Shown piece after piece: positions 17,091-26,582 of a stretch of 64,000 bases of DNA. The DNA is from Micromonospora yangpuensis (GTDB lineage: Bacteria > Actinomycetota > Actinomycetes > Mycobacteriales > Micromonosporaceae). A model generated the notes under the pieces. That model was not told where the DNA came from. It saw only the letters and a program-made list of their open reading frames with translations, and made no database searches. The position numbers and the translations under genes are program-made. Where the stretch lies: the NCBI RefSeq assembly GCF_900091615.1, contig NZ_FMIA01000002.1, positions 3,720,001 to 3,784,000 on the forward strand, given 5' to 3'. Position 1 is the stretch's first letter. Each line of letters begins with the position of its first letter.

Positions 17091-18179
17091 TCAGGGGGTG
17101 AGCACAACCTGGAGTTCCTGCCGGCGGCGCTGGGCCAGGTCGGTCAGCAACGCCGGGGCCTCGTCGAAGGGCACCACCGCCGAGACCAGGTGCGTGCCGA
17201 TCAGGTTGCCGTGGCAGCGCAGCAGGTCGATGGTCTCGGCGGAGAGCCGCTCGCGGTCCCAGGTCGGGGCGAGCCCGCGCGGCACCCGCCCGATCTGCGC
17301 GCACCGCAGCGCCAACCCGTTGTGATGGAACTCCTCGCCGAGCCGGACCCGTTCGGCCCCGCCCTGGTAGAACGCCAGGTCGATCACGGTGCCCTGCGGT
17401 CGCAGCAGCCGCAGCGCCAACTGCAGCGCCCAGTCCTGCCCCCGGCACTGGAACACCACGTCGGCGCCCCGGTCACCGGCGTGGTGGGCCCACCGGGTCT
17501 TGAGCATCACCGCCGGGTCGGCCTCCTGCGGGTCGAGGGTCTCCAGTCCGAGGGCCTCGGCGACCTCGCGGCGGCGTGGGGTCGGGTCGAGCACCACCAC
17601 CGACGCCGCGCCGTGGTGCCGGGCGAACAGGGCGGTGAGCAGCGCGACCACTCCGCTGCCGACCACCGCCACCCGCCGGCCCCGGACCCCGTCGCCAAGC
17701 GACCGGACGTCGGTGCCGCGCAGGTCGGCGGCGGCGTGCAGCAGCCCGTTGGCGCAGATCGGACCCATGTGCGCGGCGTAGACACCGAGCAGCGGGTCGA
17801 GGTCGTCGGGCAGCGCCACGAACCGCTCGGCGACCGCGTCGGCCAGGTAACCGGTGCGGTGCCCGTAGGTCATCGCACCGACCGCGCCGACGGCGACCGC
17901 CGGGGTCGCGCTCTCGACCACCCGTCCCACCTGCATGTACCCCAGCCGGGTGACCGGGTACGGGGTGCTGGCCGCGCCGGGCTGGAACACCTGCAGACCG
18001 GCGTTCCAGCTGACGTGCAGGTACGGGTTGGTGCCCTTGACGTAGCTCAGCTCGGTGCCGGCGGAGACCCCGCTGTGCAGCGTCTCCACCCGGAAGGTGC
18101 CCTCGCGCAGCTCGCCGGCGTCCTGCTCGACGATCTCGACCCGACCCGGGCCGCTGACCACCACCACCCGGTCACGCAT
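17091..18179 (-). CDS. MDR-family zinc-type dehydrogenase
   Basis: This 362-aa protein is a medium-chain dehydrogenase/reductase: an N-terminal GroES-like part (HSGVSAGTELSYVKG), a nucleotide-binding Rossmann motif RRVAVVGSGVVALLTALFA at about residues 168-187 and VVLDPTPRRREVAEALG. The usual Cys-His zinc ligands of alcohol dehydrogenases are not evident at the expected place (SAGTE replaces it), as in the subgroup that pairs with Gfo/Idh/MocA proteins in sugar biosynthesis. It overlaps that Gfo/Idh/MocA gene by 8 bp, so the pair is translationally coupled and probably acts on one substrate. Confidence 0.82.
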   Translation of the reverse strand: MRDRVVVVSGPGRVEIVEQDAGELREGTFRVETLHSGVSAGTELSYVKGTNPYLHVSWNAGLQVFQPGAASTPYPVTRLGYMQVGRVVESATPAVAVGAVGAMTYGHRTGYLADAVAERFVALPDDLDPLLGVYAAHMGPICANGLLHAAADLRGTDVRSLGDGVRGRRVAVVGSGVVALLTALFARHHGAASVVVLDPTPRRREVAEALGLETLDPQEADPAVMLKTRWAHHAGDRGADVVFQCRGQDWALQLALRLLRPQGTVIDLAFYQGGAERVRLGEEFHHNGLALRCAQIGRVPRGLAPTWDRERLSAETIDLLRCHGNLIGTHLVSAVVPFDEAPALLTDLAQRRRQELQVVLTP

Positions 18180-19173
18180 CGACGCGCTCCGGACCGCTCG
18201 TCGCCGGCGGAGTCGGCAGGGTCACCCCCCGCCCGGTACGCGCCGACTCGGCCACCGCCAGGGCCAGCCGCTGGGTACGCAGCGCCTCGGCGTACGGCAC
18301 CCGCACGTCGTCACCGATCCCCCGGACCGCGTCGACGAAGGCCCGGTCCACGGCCACCCGGGCGGCGTCCGGGTCGGCGCCGACGTGCCGTTCGCCCTCG
18401 GCGTCGCGGATGGTCAGTCCCTCCTCGGTCAACGCCAACGCCAACCCGTCGGCGAGGATCTCCAGCCCGGCGCGGTGTTTCCAGCCCAGGACGCAGGCGG
18501 CGGCGAGGGTGCCCACCGCGCCGCTGTCGAAGCGCAGGGTGGCCGCGGTCACCGAGTCGATGTCGGCGCCCTCCACCGGCGGTGGTGAGCCGTCGCCGTA
18601 GGCGGTCACCTCGGCGACCTCGCCCACCAACGCGCGCAGCAGGTCCAGCACGTGCGCGGCCTGCTCGACCACCGGCCCGCCGGAGCGGTCCCGGCGGGCC
18701 CACCAGGCGACCGGTGGGACCTTGTCCAACCAGGCGCCGTTGACCATCCGTACCGGACGGCCGGCCAGCAGCTCCCGGGCCTGGTCCACCACGTGCAGGT
18801 AGCGCCAGTGGTGTCCGACGGCGGTCAGCAGCCCCTGCCGGGCCACCAGCTCGGCGATCCGTTCGGCGGTGTCCAGGTCCACCGCGACGGGCTTCTCGAC
18901 GAACATCGGCACCCCGGCGGCGATCACCTCCTCCTCCACCGGCCCGTGCGCGAACGGTGGCACGCAGACGTACACCGCGTCCGGCCCGGCGGCGAGCAGC
19001 TCCGGCACGTCGCCGAAGGCCCGGCCACCGTGCCGCCCGGCGAGGTCGGCCGCCGCCTGGCCGACGACGTCGGTCACGCCCAGTAGTTCCACGTCATCGA
19101 ATCCGGTCAACACCCGCGCGTGGCGTTGCGCCACCCCGCCGGCTCCCACCACACCCACCCGACACCTGCGCAC
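18172..19173 (-). CDS. Gfo/Idh/MocA-family oxidoreductase
   Basis: This 333-aa NAD(P)-dependent oxidoreductase begins with the Rossmann motif VGVVGAGGVAQRHAR, followed by YVCVPPFAHGPV, the catalytic-type EKPVAVDL loop and GHHWRY. Family members oxidise or reduce sugars and cyclitols. Its stop overlaps the start of the MDR dehydrogenase by 8 bp. Together they lie divergent from a glycosyltransferase pair, which suggests sugar-derivative metabolism; the substrate cannot be named. Confidence 0.88.
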   Translation of the reverse strand: MRRCRVGVVGAGGVAQRHARVLTGFDDVELLGVTDVVGQAAADLAGRHGGRAFGDVPELLAAGPDAVYVCVPPFAHGPVEEEVIAAGVPMFVEKPVAVDLDTAERIAELVARQGLLTAVGHHWRYLHVVDQARELLAGRPVRMVNGAWLDKVPPVAWWARRDRSGGPVVEQAAHVLDLLRALVGEVAEVTAYGDGSPPPVEGADIDSVTAATLRFDSGAVGTLAAACVLGWKHRAGLEILADGLALALTEEGLTIRDAEGERHVGADPDAARVAVDRAFVDAVRGIGDDVRVPYAEALRTQRLALAVAESARTGRGVTLPTPPATSGPERVDA

Positions 19174-19362
19174 CCGAAAGACCCTCTCGTCCCAGCTCGT
19201 TGACGGGTGTCGAACTCCCCCCGCACCGACGCAATCAAACGTTCACCGGCCGGGAACCGCCGGGTGCCGCGTTCGTGATCAAGCTGTTAGTCGTTGTCCG
19301 GTTAGCGTGGGGCGCGTACTGGGAACACTCAGTTCGCTTTTTTCCGCACACGATCTGGGGGT

Positions 19363-20385
19363 ATGCCAGTGCGGGATACAGATTCGATGGTCTCACCGGT
19401 CGTCGAGGCGTGGGCCACCTACCGCACCACCTCGGCCCGGGAGTGGACACCACGACGACTGCTGCGGGCCAAGGGGGGCGACCGGGTGAGCGTGGTGTTG
19501 CCGGCTCGCAACGAGGAGGCGACCGTCGGCGCGATCGTGTCGACCATCCGGGAGCACCTGATGGACCGGGTGCCGCTGGTCGACGAAGTGATCGTGGTGG
19601 ACTCCCGGTCCACCGACCGCACCGCGCAGGTGGCCCGCGCCGCCGGTGCCGAGGTGGTCGGCCAGGACGAGATGACCACCGGGCTGCCCCGACTGACCGG
19701 CAAGGGCGACGCGCTCTGGGCCGGGCTGGCCGCCGCCGAGGGCGACGTGGTGGCCTTCGTCGACGCCGACCTGCGGGAGTTCCGGCCGCACTTCGTCACC
19801 GGCCTGCTCGGGCCGCTGCTGACCGACCCCTCGGTGTCGTTCGTCAAGGGCTTCTACCACCGGCCGCTGGTGGGGGCCACCGGGGTCGAGCCCGACGGTG
19901 GGGGCCGGGTGACCGAGCTGATGGCCCGCCCGCTGCTCAACCTCTTCTGGCCGGAGCTGGCCGGTTTCGTGCAGCCCCTGGCCGGGGAGTACGCCGGCCG
20001 GCGCGAGGTGCTGGCGCAGGTGCCGTTCGTCTCCGGGTACGGCGTGGAGACGGCGATGCTGATCGACCTGCTGGACCTGGTCGGCCTGGACGCCCTGGCC
20101 CAGGTGGACCTCGGGGAACGCAAGCACCGCCACCAGGACACCGCGGCGCTGGGCCGGATGTCCGCGCAGATCATGCTGACCGCCTGGACGCGGCTGCAGC
20201 GGCGGGGCTGGGCCGTGCCCGGTACCGTGCCCACCGCGCTACTCACCCAGTTCCGCCGGGGTGGCACCGACGCGCTGCCCAACCTGGACCGCGAGATCGT
20301 GGTCAACGACGTGTCCATCGAGGAACGTCCCCCACTGTCCCAGCTGCGCCACCTGGTGCCCCGGCGCCGGGTGGCGGCGGCGTGA
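19363..20385 (+). CDS. gpgS: Glucosyl-3-phosphoglycerate synthase (GT81)
   Basis: This 340-aa enzyme matches GpgS, which transfers glucose from UDP- or ADP-glucose to 3-phosphoglycerate in the first step to glucosylglycerate and methylglucose lipopolysaccharides. Seen motifs: SVVLPARNEEATVG, VDEVIVVDSRSTDRT, GKGDALWAGLAA, the DxD in FVDADL, SFVKGFYHRPL, GGGRVTELMARPLL, LAGEYAGRREVL and VSGYGVETAMLID. The start is ATG 19363 after CTGGGGGT. A second glycosyltransferase follows 130 bp downstream. The upstream gap with the divergent Gfo/Idh/MocA gene probably holds promoters for both. Confidence 0.9.
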   Translation: MPVRDTDSMVSPVVEAWATYRTTSAREWTPRRLLRAKGGDRVSVVLPARNEEATVGAIVSTIREHLMDRVPLVDEVIVVDSRSTDRTAQVARAAGAEVVGQDEMTTGLPRLTGKGDALWAGLAAAEGDVVAFVDADLREFRPHFVTGLLGPLLTDPSVSFVKGFYHRPLVGATGVEPDGGGRVTELMARPLLNLFWPELAGFVQPLAGEYAGRREVLAQVPFVSGYGVETAMLIDLLDLVGLDALAQVDLGERKHRHQDTAALGRMSAQIMLTAWTRLQRRGWAVPGTVPTALLTQFRRGGTDALPNLDREIVVNDVSIEERPPLSQLRHLVPRRRVAAA

Positions 20386-20408
20386 ACCGCCACCGCCACG
20401 GCGAGGAC

Positions 20409-20455
20409 GGCGGCGTGCGTCGCCGCCTCCGGCACGAGGGCGGCGTGCGTCGCCG
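20409..20455. repeat. Two 17-bp direct repeats, 30-bp period
   Basis: GGCGGCGTGCGTCGCCG occurs at 20409 and 20439 between gpgS and the next gene. Each copy is partly self-complementary (GGCG...CGCC) and could form a small hairpin in the transcript. Confidence 0.75.
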
Positions 20456-20515
20456 TCGGCACCGGGTCGTTCCACCGGTCCCGGCCGGACCCGCCGTACG
20501 AAGGGACCCCACCCG

Positions 20516-21766
20516 ATGAGCCTGACCGTCCTGATGAACGCCGGCCCGTGGCTGTCGGTTCCGCCGCCCGGTTACGGCGGCATCGAGAACGTGGTGGCGA
20601 CCCTGGTGCCGGAGCTGCGCCGGCTCGGCGTCCGGGTGGTGCTCGCCTCGGTGGAGACCAGCACCCTGGCGGCCGAGGAACGGATCTCGGTCTTCCCCGA
20701 CGGGCAGTTCGCCGCGCTGCAACGGCCGTACAACCAGGTGTGCGGGATCGCCCAGGCCCATCTCGCCGGGGTGGTCCGGGCGGTGCGGACGCGCGACGAC
20801 ATCGATCTGGTGCACGACCACGTGGAGGCCGTGGGGCTGGCCACCCTCGCCGCGATGGGCCCCGACGCCCCGCCGGCACTGCACACCCTGCACTGGGACC
20901 TCGCCAAGCACCCCGCCCTCTACGGGCACCTCGACGGCGGTGACCGGGTACGGGTCAACGGCGTCTCCGCCTCGCAGCTGGCCCGGGCCCCCCGGGCGCT
21001 GCGCGAGCACTCGGTCGGCCACGTGCACCTGGCCACCCCGCTGGCGGTCGACGCCGACCGCCGTAAGCCGCCGGCCAAGGGCGGGTACCTGCTCATCCTG
21101 GGCCGGGTCAACCCGGGCAAGGGCCAGGACGTGGGCGCCCGGTTGGCCCAGCGGCTGCGGATGCCGCTGGTGCTGGCCGGGCCGGTGGGCCCGTACCACC
21201 GGCCGGCGGACCTGGCCGCGGCCGGCGACGAGGCGCGGCAGAATCCGGACGTCCGGTTCTTCCTGGACGAGGTCGCCCCGCACGTCGACGGCGACCTGGT
21301 CCGGTGGATCGGCACGGTCGCCGGCCAGGAGCGCGACGACCTGCTGGCCGGCGCGCGGGCCGCACTCTTCCCGTTGCGCTGGGAGGAGCCCGGCGGCACC
21401 GCCGTGGTGGAGTCGCTGGCCCTGGGTACGCCGGTGGTGGCGACCGCCCGGGGCTGCCTGCCGGAGCTGGTCGAGCACGGTCGGACCGGGCTGCTCACCA
21501 CCGACGAGGACGAGCTGGCCGACCTGGTGTCGGCAGCCGGCCGGCTCGACCCGGACGAGTGCCGGCGGGAGGCCGCCGCCCGGTTCACCCCCGCGGTGAT
21601 GGCCCAGCGCTACGTGGAACTGTACGAACGGGTCCGCGCCACCGCCGCGGCAGCGGCCCCGCCCACGGTGCCCACGGCACGTCTCACCGGTGCGGCCCTC
21701 CCCCGGCCGGCCGGCGGGTCCGGTGCCACCGTCGGCACCGCCACCGGGGACCTGCTCCCCGCCTGA
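20516..21766 (+). CDS. GT4 glycosyltransferase
   Basis: This 416-aa retaining glycosyltransferase has the two-Rossmann GT-B layout. The N-terminal part shows PPGYGGIENVVATLVPEL and DLVHDHVEAV. The donor-binding domain has LLILGRVNPGKGQDV and the EX7E motif in WEEPGGTAVVESLALGTPVV. ATG 20516 follows GAAGGGAC. The downstream terminator and 130-bp spacing place it in one unit with gpgS. A role in glucosylglycerate or polysaccharide extension is suggested by context only. Confidence 0.87.
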   Translation: MSLTVLMNAGPWLSVPPPGYGGIENVVATLVPELRRLGVRVVLASVETSTLAAEERISVFPDGQFAALQRPYNQVCGIAQAHLAGVVRAVRTRDDIDLVHDHVEAVGLATLAAMGPDAPPALHTLHWDLAKHPALYGHLDGGDRVRVNGVSASQLARAPRALREHSVGHVHLATPLAVDADRRKPPAKGGYLLILGRVNPGKGQDVGARLAQRLRMPLVLAGPVGPYHRPADLAAAGDEARQNPDVRFFLDEVAPHVDGDLVRWIGTVAGQERDDLLAGARAALFPLRWEEPGGTAVVESLALGTPVVATARGCLPELVEHGRTGLLTTDEDELADLVSAAGRLDPDECRREAAARFTPAVMAQRYVELYERVRATAAAAAPPTVPTARLTGAALPRPAGGSGATVGTATGDLLPA

Positions 21767-21781
21767 ACACCCGCACCCGAC

Positions 21782-21814
21782 GCAGGGGCTCCGGTCGCCG
21801 ACCGGAGCCCCTGC
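21782..21814 (+). terminator. Hairpin terminator after GT4 gene
   Basis: GCAGGGGCTCCGG and its exact complement enclose a 7-base loop, 15 bases after the GT4 stop. No U-tract follows, as is common in high-GC actinobacteria. Confidence 0.75.
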
Positions 21815-21829
21815 CGCATCCCCGCGTCC

Positions 21830-21895
21830 GCCCGGCCCGGCGGCCCGGCGGCCCGGCGGCCCGGCGGCATCAGCGGCATCAGCGGCATCAGCGAG
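21830..21895. repeat. Microsatellite-like runs of 8 and 9 bp
   Basis: About five consecutive CCCGGCGG units are followed directly by three CATCAGCGG-type units. This tract lies between a terminator and the next gene and is a likely site of slipped-strand length change. Confidence 0.85.
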
Positions 21896-21969
21896 GTTAG
21901 TCGGCGCGGGGGGTGGGAACGCCGGGTCGGCGTACCAGCGGTGGTGGTCATCGACGGCGAGGAGGCGCG

Positions 21970-22473
21970 ATGGCGGGGTCGACGGCGCATGCCCGCGCCC
22001 GACGCGGTCCCGGCGAGGGCCAGGCCACGGTCCGGCGGGTGGCCCGGGGCGTCGCGGTGGTCTTCCTGGTCGTCGGCGTGCTCGGCTTCGTGCCCGGGAT
22101 CACCAGCGACGTCGGTGGCCTGCGCTGGGCCGGTCACGAATCCGGCGCCCGGCTGTTCGGGGTGTTCCAGGTGTCGGTGCTGCACAACCTGGTGCACCTG
22201 CTGTTCGGGGTGGCCGGTCTCGCGCTGGCCCGCACGGCCGCCACCGCCCGCGCCTACCTGCTCGGCGGGGGTGCGGTCTACCTGGTCCTCTGGCTGTACG
22301 GGCTGGTCGTCGACCACGACAGCACGGCGAACGTCCTGCCGGTCAACACCGCCGACAACTGGCTGCACCTGGGCCTGGGCGCGGCGATGATCCTGCTCGG
22401 TCTGGTCACCACCCGGACCGGCACCCGGCACCAGCCCCGGCACGGCCTCGACCGGTCCCGCGGGCGCGGCTGA
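21970..22473 (+). CDS. DUF4383 membrane protein
   Basis: This 167-aa protein has four hydrophobic segments with the DUF4383 hallmarks LGFVPGIT, LFGVFQVSVLHNLVHLLFGVAGL and NTADNWLHLGLGAAMI. The family is a predicted small actinobacterial membrane protein without known function. ATG 21970 follows GAGGAGGCGCG, a very good ribosome site, so the longer upstream frame is not used. Confidence 0.85.
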   Translation: MAGSTAHARARRGPGEGQATVRRVARGVAVVFLVVGVLGFVPGITSDVGGLRWAGHESGARLFGVFQVSVLHNLVHLLFGVAGLALARTAATARAYLLGGGAVYLVLWLYGLVVDHDSTANVLPVNTADNWLHLGLGAAMILLGLVTTRTGTRHQPRHGLDRSRGRG

Positions 22474-22606
22474 TCCGTCCCTCGCCGGGCGAGGTACCGG
22501 TCGGTGGTTCTCCGGTGACCTTGCGCACGCGCTGGCCACACGGTTTCGGGCCGCCGGGGGCCGGGTAGTTCGCAGCCCATCGACGATGCGGAAACGAGGG
22601 CGCGAG

Positions 22607-23335
22607 ATGTCCAGCCGGATCAGCTGTGTGGTCAGCGACGAGTCCCCGGTGACCGTCGTCCGGCTCTCCGGTGACCTCGACGTGGCGACAATGCGGTCGG
22701 TGCATGCCGAGCTGGAGCGCTGCCTCACCGCCCAGCCCGACGCGCTGGTGGTCGACCTGGCCGGGGTGCGGGTGGTCGACCGGCTGGCGTTGTCGGTCTT
22801 CGCCGCGATCTGCCGGCAGGCCGCCGGCTGGCCGGTGGTGCCGATGGTGCTCTGCTCGCCGCCACCGACGACCGCGACCTGGCTGGCCGAGACGACCGCC
22901 TGCCGGGTGGTCCCGGTCCGGGCCGACTGTGTGGAGGCCACCCGGACGGCGGGTGAGGCCGCCGCGCCCCGGCTGCGGGCCCGGTTGGAGCCGGTCACCG
23001 GGGCCTGCCGACGGGCGCGGGACCTGGTCGGGGAGGCCTGCGGTCGGTGGAACCTGCCGGAGCTGGTCGGTCCGGCCTCGCTGGTGCTCAGCGAACTGGT
23101 GGGCAACGTGGTCCGGCACGCCGGCACCCCGATGCAGGTCACCCTGACGCTGCGTCGACCGTACCTGCACGTCGCGGTCTCCGACGGCAGCCGGTTGGCG
23201 GTCCGGGCCGGCGGTGGGGACCTGCGCGCCGAGGGCGGCCGGGGGCTGCTGCTGGTACGGGAGATGACCCAGCGGTGGGGCACCTCCCCGGTGCCCGGCG
23301 GCAAGGTGGTCTGGGCGATGCTGCCCACCGGCTGA
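22607..23335 (+). CDS. STAS-HATPase fusion (partner-switch regulator)
   Basis: This 242-aa protein joins an N-terminal STAS-like domain (about residues 5-95: [15 protein letters not shown] ... [20 protein letters not shown]) to a C-terminal histidine-kinase-like ATPase domain of the RsbW/SpoIIAB type (about 125-242). The N-box is in [15 protein letters not shown] and the G-box in [11 protein letters not shown]. Anti-sigma kinase and anti-anti-sigma modules are normally separate proteins. The usual phosphorylatable Ser/Thr of STAS domains is replaced by the stretch [11 protein letters not shown] 22607 follows GAGGGCG. It may control the sigma factor encoded downstream at 25458; this is inference. 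Confidence 0.8.
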   Translation: MSSRISCVVSDESPVTVVRLSGDLDVATMRSVHAELERCLTAQPDALVVDLAGVRVVDRLALSVFAAICRQAAGWPVVPMVLCSPPPTTATWLAETTACRVVPVRADCVEATRTAGEAAAPRLRARLEPVTGACRRARDLVGEACGRWNLPELVGPASLVLSELVGNVVRHAGTPMQVTLTLRRPYLHVAVSDGSRLAVRAGGGDLRAEGGRGLLLVREMTQRWGTSPVPGGKVVWAMLPTG

Positions 23336-23430
23336 CGATATGCACCAATTTTCCCCTCACGCCTGGTTACATGGGCGACGGGGCGGGTAGCCACGCCCGT
23401 CCGTTCGGTCGTCACGACGGGGTGAGAGCG

Positions 23431-25401
23431 ATGCCCAAGCGGGTAACCACGGAAGCCGGCCACGACCGGTCGCCGGCGATCCTGGCCCCGGCCCGCTTCG
23501 GCGGCTTCCCCGGCCCGGTACGCGGCACGCTGCCCGGCAGCCAGCTACGCAAGCTGCTGGGCACCACCGACGCCAAGCAGATCGGCCTGCTCTACCTGGC
23601 CACGTCGTTCGTCTTCTTCCTGATCGGCGGGGTGCTGGCCCTGCTGGTACGGGCCGAACTGGCCCGGCCCGGACTGCAACTGCTCTCCCCCGAGCAGTAC
23701 AACCAGGCCTTCACCATGCACGGCACGATCATGCTGCTGCTCTTCGCCACCCCGCTGGTCTTCGCCTTCGGCAACTACATCGTGCCGCTGCAGATCGGCG
23801 CGCCCGACGTGGCGTTCCCCCGGCTCAACGCGCTGGCGTACTGGCTGTACCTGTTCGGCGGGACCATGGTGACCGCCGGGTTCTTCACCCCGGGCGGGGC
23901 GGCGGACTTCGGCTGGTTCGCGTACACGCCGTTGAGCCTGGCCCAGCACTCCCCCGGCGTCGGCGCCAACATGTGGATCATCGGGCTGGTCGTCTCCGGA
24001 CTGGGCACCATCCTCGGCGCGGTCAACCTGATCACCACGACGCTCACCCTGCGGGCCCCCGGCATGACCATGTTCCGGATGCCGATCTTCACCTGGAACA
24101 TGCTGCTGACCAGCGTACTGGTGATCCTGGTCTTTCCGCTGTTGGCCGCCGCGCTGCTGGCGCTGGCGGCGGACCGGCTGCTCGGCGCGCAGGTGTACGA
24201 GGCGGCGACCGGCGGACCGCTGCTCTGGCAGCACCTGTTCTGGTTCTTCGGCCACCCCGAGGTGTACATCGTCGCGCTGCCGTTCTTCGGCATCATCACC
24301 GAGATCATTCCGGTCTTCTCCCGCAAACCGATCTTCGGCTACACCGGCCTGGTGCTGGCCACCATCGCGATCACCGTGCTGTCGATGAGCGTCTGGGCGC
24401 ACCACATGTTCGGCACCGGCCAGGTGCTGCTGCCGTTCTTCAGTTTCCTCAGTTACCTGATCGCGGTGCCCACCGGCGTGAAGTTCTTCAACTGGCTCGG
24501 CACGATGTGGAAGGGGCAGCTCACCTTCGAGACCCCGATGTTGTTCGCCGTCGGGTTCCTGGTGACCTTCCTGCTCGGCGGGCTCACCGGCGTGCTGCTG
24601 GCCAGCCCGCCGGTGGACTACCAGGTCACCGACTCGTACTTCGTGGTGGCGCACTTCCACTACGTGCTCTTCGGCACGATCGTCTTCGCCGCGTTCGGCG
24701 GGGTGTACTTCTGGTTCCCCAAGATGACCGGCCGGCTGCTCGACGAGCGGCTCGGCAAGGCGCACTTCTGGACCATGTTCGTCGGCTTCCACGCGACCTT
24801 CCTGGTCCAGCACTGGCTGGGCGCGGAGGGCATGCCCCGCCGGTACGCCGACTACCTGGAAGGTGACGGCTGGACCACCCTGAACATGATCTCCACGGTC
24901 GGCTCGTTCCTGCTCGGCGCCTCCACCCTGTTCTTCATGTACAACGTCTGGAAGTCCTGGCGGTACGGGGCGATGGTGTCGGTCGACGACCCGTGGGGGT
25001 TCGGCAACTCGCTGGAGTGGGCCACCACCTGCCCGCCCCCGCTGCGCAACTTCGACCGGATGCCCCGGATCCGCTCCGAGCGGCCCGCCTTCGACGCCAA
25101 GTACGGCCCACTCGTGTCCAACCTGGGCCGGGACCTGCCACAACGGACCACGAAACCCCCGCAGGAGCTGCACGAGGAGTTCCACCACGAACGGCGTGCC
25201 CCCGAGTCACCGGCCGTCGAGGGGGCCCACGGCGCACGGGAGGCCGTCGCGTACCAACCGGCTCCCCAGTCGGGGGCCCGGCCGGTCGAGGTGCCGGAAC
25301 CGGAGGAGGTCCGCCGACCCAGCTTCGAGTCCTCCGACGCCCCGGAGACCGACAGCCCCGACGAACCCGACAACCGCTGGCGCCACCCCCACAGCCGGTG
25401 A
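23431..25401 (+). CDS. ctaD: Cytochrome c oxidase subunit I
   Basis: This 656-aa protein is an aa3-type heme-copper oxidase subunit I with 12 membrane segments. Seen metal-site residues: the low-spin heme ligand in FTMHGTIML, the CuB His and cross-linked Tyr in GHPEVYI, the His pair in WAHHMFG, and the two heme ligands in [11 protein letters not shown] hydrophilic C-terminal extension of about 90 residues (Pro/Glu-rich) goes beyond the usual length. No ctaC, ctaE or other oxidase subunit gene is adjacent, so this is probably a second, isolated copy that uses subunits encoded elsewhere. ATG 23431 follows GGGGTGAG. Confidence 0.93.
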   Translation: MPKRVTTEAGHDRSPAILAPARFGGFPGPVRGTLPGSQLRKLLGTTDAKQIGLLYLATSFVFFLIGGVLALLVRAELARPGLQLLSPEQYNQAFTMHGTIMLLLFATPLVFAFGNYIVPLQIGAPDVAFPRLNALAYWLYLFGGTMVTAGFFTPGGAADFGWFAYTPLSLAQHSPGVGANMWIIGLVVSGLGTILGAVNLITTTLTLRAPGMTMFRMPIFTWNMLLTSVLVILVFPLLAAALLALAADRLLGAQVYEAATGGPLLWQHLFWFFGHPEVYIVALPFFGIITEIIPVFSRKPIFGYTGLVLATIAITVLSMSVWAHHMFGTGQVLLPFFSFLSYLIAVPTGVKFFNWLGTMWKGQLTFETPMLFAVGFLVTFLLGGLTGVLLASPPVDYQVTDSYFVVAHFHYVLFGTIVFAAFGGVYFWFPKMTGRLLDERLGKAHFWTMFVGFHATFLVQHWLGAEGMPRRYADYLEGDGWTTLNMISTVGSFLLGASTLFFMYNVWKSWRYGAMVSVDDPWGFGNSLEWATTCPPPLRNFDRMPRIRSERPAFDAKYGPLVSNLGRDLPQRTTKPPQELHEEFHHERRAPESPAVEGAHGAREAVAYQPAPQSGARPVEVPEPEEVRRPSFESSDAPETDSPDEPDNRWRHPHSR

Positions 25402-25451
25402 AAGGAAGGGCCCCCTGTGCAACAGAAAGCGATAACAGGGGGCCCTTCCTT
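25402..25451. terminator. Bidirectional hairpin between ctaD and sigma gene; repeat element copy A
   Basis: A perfect 17-bp stem (AAGGAAGGGCCCCCTGT and complement) encloses a 16-base loop, exactly between two convergent genes. The left arm is found again at 53207. It can end transcription from both sides and also looks like a dispersed intergenic repeat. Confidence 0.88.
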
Positions 25452-25457
25452 ACCGCG

Positions 25458-26309
25458 CTACTCGCGGGCTCGGGCGGGTTCGGTCTCGGCGGGGCCGTTC
25501 TGCCAGGGTGGCGGGGTGTCGGCGAGCATCGCCTGACGCAGCCAGGTCAACGCCCGCGACAGCAGCCGGGACACGTGCATCTGGGAGATGCCGAACCGGG
25601 CGGCGATCTCGGCCTGGGTCTGGTTGCCGTAGAAACGCATGGCCAGGATGCGTCGTTCCCGCCAGGGCAGCCGGTGCAGCAGGCCGCTGATGGTCACCCG
25701 GTCGTCGACCGACTCCAGGGCGTTGTCCGACTCGCCTACCAGGTCACCGAACTCGGCCGAGCTCTCTCCGCCGACCGGGGCGTTGAGCGAGGCCGGGCTG
25801 TACCCGGCGGCGGACTCCAACGCGGCCAGGATCTCCTGTTCCGGGGTCTCCAGCCGGGCGGAGAGCTCGGCCACCGTCGGGGCCCGGGACAGCTCGCTGG
25901 TCAGGGCGGCGGTGGCCTGCCCGACCTCCAGGATCAGGTCACGCAGCCGGCGGGGTACGTGCACCCCCCAGGTCCGGTCCCGGAAGTGCCGCTTGATCTC
26001 ACCGACGATGGTGATCGCCGCGTAGGCGGTGAAGGAGCCACGTTCCGGGTCGTACCGGTCGACCGCGTTGACCAGGCCCAACCGGGCCACCTGCTCCAGG
26101 TCCTCCAGGGGTTCACCCCGGCCCCGGTAGCGGCGGGCCAGCCGGCCGGCGAACGGCAACGCGAACCGGACCAGGTCCTCGCGGGCCTCGCCGTGCCGCT
26201 CGGGTGGCAACCCGGCGATCCGGGCCGCGTACGCCATGGCGGCGGCGTCCAGGTCCTCCAGTCCGCGTTCGGTCGGCGGTGGGGTGGTTGTCGTGGTCTG
26301 TCCGAACAT
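25458..26309 (-). CDS. SigB/SigF-type sigma factor (group 3)
   Basis: This 283-aa protein has sigma region 2 (DLEQVARLGLVNAVDRYDPERG, FTAYAAITIVGEIKRHFRD) with the linker WGVHVPRRLRDL, region 3 (LSRAPTVAELSARL) and region 4 with its helix-turn-helix (LPWRERRILAMRFYGNQTQAEIA, GISQMHVSRLLSRAL). This is the pattern of the general-stress/sporulation SigB/F/G group, normally held by an anti-sigma kinase. No RsbW gene is directly upstream, but a STAS-HATPase fusion is 2 kb away. ATG 26309 (MFGQTT) follows GGGAGGCGCGG. Confidence 0.92.
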   Translation of the reverse strand: MFGQTTTTTPPPTERGLEDLDAAAMAYAARIAGLPPERHGEAREDLVRFALPFAGRLARRYRGRGEPLEDLEQVARLGLVNAVDRYDPERGSFTAYAAITIVGEIKRHFRDRTWGVHVPRRLRDLILEVGQATAALTSELSRAPTVAELSARLETPEQEILAALESAAGYSPASLNAPVGGESSAEFGDLVGESDNALESVDDRVTISGLLHRLPWRERRILAMRFYGNQTQAEIAARFGISQMHVSRLLSRALTWLRQAMLADTPPPWQNGPAETEPARARE

Positions 26310-26582
26310 CCGCGCCTCCCTCAGGAAGGTCCCGCCCGGATCGGAACCGGTCGTGCGCATGGTCGAGCCACGCACCGGGCCGGAATGTGGGTCACGTGCC
26401 TGATTTCGCAGCCGGAACACCCACGCCGTCGGGCCGCCGGTCGTCGACGGCACACGGGTCTGCCAGCGCCTGCCGGCCGTCGCCGACCGGCGGTGTTCCC
26501 GCTCCTCAGGTACTCAATCACGGGTTCCGGGATCGCGAGGATGATTCGGCGGGGTTGGTCCGGACGGAGCTGACCGGGGCGC

